A stretch of DNA of 64,000 bases from Emiliania huxleyi CCMP1516 (Eukaryota; Haptophyta; Isochrysidales; Noelaerhabdaceae): positions 59,607 through 123,606 of the forward strand of contig NW_005196163.1 in the NCBI RefSeq assembly GCF_000372725.1, read 5' to 3'. The notes under the pieces are model-generated. The model was not told where the DNA came from, searched no databases, and saw only the letters and a program-made list of their open reading frames with translations. A program made the translations under genes and the position numbers. Shown here piece by piece: positions 60,321 to 64,000 of this stretch. The stretch's first letter is position 1. Each line of letters begins with the position of its first letter.

Positions 60321-61301
60321 CTAGTGCTTGTCTGGCTTTATGAGGAAGAAGATGGCCGGGTTATTGTTCGCAGCGTCGTCCGGGCGGTGCAGCGCACGTG
60401 CGATGGACCTCGAGACGGCCGGCGCAGCGTACATGGAGAACGTGACGAACGCCTTAGATCGAGCAGTGCGAGCAAGCCACGCCATGAGCTCTATGCCTTC
60501 GCCGCCCGGTTGCTTCTCCGAGTAGAGGAGGTCGAGCCGGTTGCCGCTTGTGGCCTTGGCCGCTCGGCGGATGCAGTCGACCTCCGTCCGGAGAGTGGCG
60601 AGCGACATGTCGGTTTGACAGTGCTTGAAGGCTGGTATCATGAACGGCGAGAAGATGTCGTGGACAAAGACGGGGAGAGGGTGCGAGATCGCCGCCGCCG
60701 CCTTGCGGAGCAGCCGGTCGGTGTAGAGCTGAGCGAACGAGTTGCGGTGGAGGGCGTCAATGAAGAGCAGCTCGGCGTCGAATGGTACATCGTCCTTATC
60801 AAGCGCGGCGATTGCGTCACCCTGAACGAACGACCATCGGTGCTTGAGGACCGACGGCGCGAACGAGCGATTCACGAAGCTCGGTGTGTAGTCGTGAAGG
60901 TCGTACGTGGTCAGGTGGCCGTGGCCGTTGCGCTCGAGCGCGGCAAGGATCCATCTCGTCGACGAGCCGCAGAGGGCGCCGATCTCGATCGTCTCGGCGG
61001 GCTTGTGCTCTCGGATCATGATGTACAGCATCGCCGCCTCCACGGCCCCTATCTGCCCCTTGCAGACCAGCCCGCTCTTCGCCTTTTGCGCCGCTTGCAC
61101 CTGGATAAACTGCTGTGCCTGCTGCCTCTGCGTATCGAGCTCACCGCGGTACTTTTCCACGAGGCCCGTGTAGTGCGCGGCAACTACGGGCGCGTCGGCC
61201 TCGCTCAGCGGGTCGAGCTGCTCCTTCATGAAGAAGCTGGGCTTGTTTTGGACGGTCAACCACGGAATGCCTGGCATCATCGCCACAGCATGCCACAGCA
61301 T
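60321..61301 (-). CDS. class I SAM-dependent methyltransferase (Methyltransf_24-like)
   Basis: 326 aa, one exon. ETIEIGALCGSSTRWILAAL is SAM motif I (E.G...G.ST), HLTTYDLHDY is the acidic end of strand 2, WSFVQGDAIAALD and DAELLFIDALH follow as motifs II and post-II. VFVHDIFSPFMIPAFK resembles the V.HDI/HDV of the O-methyltransferase-like family often linked to glycans. The N-terminal helix (EADAPVVAAHYTGLVEKYRG) is typical of a cap region. The substrate cannot be deduced. The start at 61301 follows a clean 5' region. Confidence 0.75.
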   Translation of the reverse strand: MLWHAVAMMPGIPWLTVQNKPSFFMKEQLDPLSEADAPVVAAHYTGLVEKYRGELDTQRQQAQQFIQVQAAQKAKSGLVCKGQIGAVEAAMLYIMIREHKPAETIEIGALCGSSTRWILAALERNGHGHLTTYDLHDYTPSFVNRSFAPSVLKHRWSFVQGDAIAALDKDDVPFDAELLFIDALHRNSFAQLYTDRLLRKAAAAISHPLPVFVHDIFSPFMIPAFKHCQTDMSLATLRTEVDCIRRAAKATSGNRLDLLYSEKQPGGEGIELMAWLARTARSKAFVTFSMYAAPAVSRSIARALHRPDDAANNNPAIFFLIKPDKH

Positions 61302-61359
61302 CTTGGCTGATCTCGTCTATTCGTGCACACAGAGAGGCGCCGTCAGCAGGTTCCGAGGT

Positions 61360-61715
<356 letters not shown>

Positions 61716-62215
61716 GCTGCTGCAAGGAAGGGCGGAAATAAAAAGAAAATATCTCCCCCGCTGGTCTCCTCCTTCCCATTTTTTCTTTTCTTTTGAGAGC
61801 AGGACGCCGGGTTTGTCTTGTATGTGCGTGTCGAGGCACGAGGGTGTGTCAGTGAGGGGTGGCAGCGTGGCAGGGGGTGGGGATGTGCGGGGCAGAGGCC
61901 CTATGATGTAACTTATTCCGGGGCCGGTGTGCGAGTCGTCACACTCTCCTGCCTCGAAAGGGCGGGGCTGTCCCGGAAAGTGAGAAACGCCGGGCAGCGT
62001 GACGCACAACTGAACCCTCCCATACGTGTTGGGCTCCTCCTTCGCTGTCCCATCCCCTCATCCATCCCTTTCCCGCCTGAGCGGGGCAGCGGGCGGGCGC
62101 GCGGTGCGGCGCGGCGTGTGCGTGTGTGCGACTGCAACAGAGGACCGCTTGCAAGGGACCATTGGGCTTGTACTATTAACAACGAAGGCGCTCTCAGAAA
62201 ATATCAAAAAAAGCT
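61716..62215. other. intergenic, no supported gene
   Basis: T-rich around 61775-61800, otherwise GC-rich. No domain-bearing ORF. Confidence 0.4.
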
Positions 62216-62217
62216 AG

Positions 62218-62630
62218 TATGGCGTGATAGGGCTCTCCTCATAGCATGACGTGTGAACGGCGTCTCTTCACACCTCGAGCCGTCAACGCCGTCAAGTCCT
62301 TCTACCTGCCGCACCCGCGCGCGAGCTGGCGATCTGATACCGACGCGATGGCTTCAGCCCTCATCAGCGCGGATTTATCCGCGAAGAGCCAAACACTGCC
62401 GCCGCCGCCGCCGCCGCCGCCGTCGTGCAGTGAACTCGCCGGCCGCAGTGAACTCACCGAGGGCGCCTGCAAAGACGTCCGCTATCCGGAAAACAACTGC
62501 AGCAGCTTCTACTACCATAATGGGCCTCATATCGACCCCGACAAAGACAAGTGGCGGCTATGTGTGGCGCCGTCGGGTCTGGAGAAGGGCGTGTGCGAGG
62601 GCATTCTTCTCACGGGCTGCTGGCCACCGC
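62218..62630 (+). repeat. inverted 0.4-kb duplication (R8), right arm
   Basis: Partner of 58869-59275. Homology ends at the poly-Pro codons, after which the two genes are unrelated. Confidence 0.8.
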
Positions 62631-63941
62631 CGCCGCCGCCGCCGAAAGCTTGCCAGCTCGCCATCCCAGCGCGCGCCCAGACCCTAGATCCGGGTGGACG
62701 GCGGGAACACTGGCGCTTGCTAGCGGAGCAGCACGGCCTCCGCTCGCTGGTCGTCGAGCGGGCCGTTGGACCGGCGGAGCTGTGGCAGTACGTGCCAGCC
62801 GGTGTCCTGCACTCGCTCAATGCCACCCTCGTGCCCAAAGCGCTCAAGCAGGCGCACAAAATGCTCGGCATCTGGGCCACCAATTTACGGTTCCTCGCTT
62901 CGGTCGCTGCCAGCAACGCAACGGCGATCTTCATCGAAGATGATGCCTCTCTCCAGCCGAGCTTCTGCGCTGGCACCACAGCCGCGCTGCGCCATCTACG
63001 GTCGTCCAGTCCTTCGTGGACACTGCTCTTTCTGGGACACTGCGGCGGCACTCGCGTCCGAAATTGCACGCGCATCCCTTCCCCCCAGCGAGGTGAAGAG
63101 GGCAGGGCACGGTGCCTCTGCCGGGGCGGCGCGTGATGTCGGGCCCAACGGTGGCGCAGCCGGCCCCGCGCACAACGGAGAGGCCGACGCGCACCACGTG
63201 TAGGTTCTCCAATGTGCACGCACGCCTACATTGCGAGCGCGTTCGGCGCGTCGCGGCTGCACGGCCTGCTCGCGGAATGGCCTCGCAGCTACGCTGAAGC
63301 GATTCTCCGCACCGCGCGGCCGGGCTGGGAGACTGCTGGCGTCGCGCCGAAGAGGCGACACTTCCACGACACTCCCACCACGACACCTCTAACTTCCGCG
63401 GCTACACTTCCATGACAGACCGTCCTCGTGGGCAGGTGCGCGTCTCGCAGCGCGCGGGCACTCTGACGGGGCTCTGCTCTAGACGGGTGGGGCTTGCACG
63501 GCGGGCGGAGAACACGGGCACTAGACCAGGGAGGATTGGGAGAGTGTGAATGGAGGGACACGTGTGGTTCAGACGGGGCTCTGCCTCGCTGCTTCCTCGC
63601 CCGCGCAGAGCAGAGAAGCCCCACACCCGCCACCCACCGACCTGTGTGCTCTCATCACCCTGAGAGCCGCGCATCATCCTAGGCGGCACTCGAAGCGGCC
63701 TGTTGACATCGCGCACGACGTGCGCGTCGCGCAGCTCATATGCGCGGGAAAGGTCGAGTGGCCAGCGCTGCCCCACCACTGCGTGTGTGTGTGGAGAAGT
63801 TTTACCTGACCTCACCTTATTCCTTAGGTCGACGCCCACGTGGTGTGGCCGCAGGTGGCGCTGCAGCCGTGGATGATCGCGCCGAAGAGCAGGATCCAGC
63901 GCGGCATTTCAGACATGAGGTTGCCGAGCGCGTGCAGCTAA
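62246..63941 (+). CDS. GT25-like glycosyltransferase with N-terminal Cys-rich module
   Basis: The first about 130 residues duplicate the Cys-rich module of the 59-kb gene (CSELAGRSELTEGACKDVRY; WRLCVAPSGLEKGVC). After PPPPPPP comes a GT25-type domain: EHWRLLAEQHGL, GIWATNLRFLASVAASNATA, then IFIEDDASLQPSFC, where EDD is the expected nucleotide-sugar/metal site, and SWTLLFLGHCGG. A second exon (about 63210-63310) gives CTHAYIASAFGASRLHGLLA, and later exons PVDIAHDVRVAQLICAGK and VDAHVVWPQVALQPWMIAP, joined across GT-AG intron 63753-63827 (GGTCGA duplicated). The stop is at 63939-63941. The exact borders around 63085-63205 and 63310-63700 are unresolved. GT25 enzymes add hexoses to glycans or collagen-like proteins in the secretory pathway. 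Alternative Met at 62348. Confidence 0.68.
63753..63827 (+). other. predicted 75-nt GT-AG intron
   Basis: GGTCGA at both boundaries. The body ends CTTATTCCTTAG. Joins ICAGK to VDAHVVWPQ. Confidence 0.6.
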
Positions 63942-64000
63942 AAAAAGATTTTTTGCCGCGAGAGCGTCTTCGGCGCACGGCCTCTTTTACTTTAAATTTC

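Overview
The window is GC-rich nuclear DNA from a microbial eukaryote, most likely a haptophyte-type alga. The evidence is eukaryotic domain families on both strands, short spliceosomal introns with many GC donors, proline- and alanine-rich low-complexity exons, abundant minisatellites and one gene every 2-3 kb. A pelagophyte, dinoflagellate or other GC-rich protist is not excluded. Nothing looks bacterial: no operons, no CRISPR array, and no rRNA or tRNA gene that I can support. Two assembly gaps (13661-14220 and 43302-43820) interrupt the sequence.

Layout. 1-2.6 kb (-): DCD-UIM-WW-NYN ribonuclease, running off the left edge. 3.8-4.7 (-): SLOG-like protein. 5.1-6.4 (+): GT90 glycosyltransferase. 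7.3-8.2 (-): broken RAP-domain gene. 8.7-10.5 (-): FHA-polyQ-WW protein. 10.5-14.8: repeats and a gap. 14.9-17.4 (+): polytopic membrane protein and a GYF-like exon. 18.5-20.4 (+): ankyrin-U-box protein. 21.1-22.3 (-): sulfotransferase. 24.4-26.1 (-): BPI-like protein. 26.4-28.7 (+): DUF6604-like protein. 30.0-32.9 (+): DUF4804-like protein. 34.8-35.8 (-): decayed ADP-ribosyltransferase (ART). 35.9-37.0 (-): LRR protein. 38.5-40.0 (-): membrane ART. 40.4-41.3 (-): Cys/Pro-rich secreted protein. 41.3-41.9 (+): RCC1 fragment. 42.1-48.0 (+): PRMT7/9-like arginine methyltransferase. 50.1-51.9 (-): PARG-TPR protein. 52.2-53.9 (-): ART-armadillo protein. 54.7-55.9 (+): ricin-B-type lectin. 57.6-59.2 (-): PAN-like membrane protein. 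60.3-61.3 (-): SAM methyltransferase. 62.2-63.9 (+): GT25-like glycosyltransferase.

The most striking feature is the introns. In about 25 introns whose junctions can be deduced from reading frame and domain continuity, the intron starts with a copy (6 to about 34 nt) of the first bases of the following exon. The junctions therefore read GN...AG|GN, with GT, GC or even GA donors. The rest of the intron is often a shared element. One 37-39 nt element recurs in six introns and two gene 5' ends. Another intron is the end of a 0.47 kb dispersed repeat. A third family also occurs as longer intergenic copies. This looks like ongoing intron creation by mobile introner-like elements with unusually long target duplications.

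A second theme is ADP-ribosylation: three ART loci (one intact, one decayed, one fused to armadillo repeats), a 3' ART remnant and a PARG-type hydrolase lie within 25 kb. Several genes carry single frame breaks, so either consensus errors or real decay must be considered.
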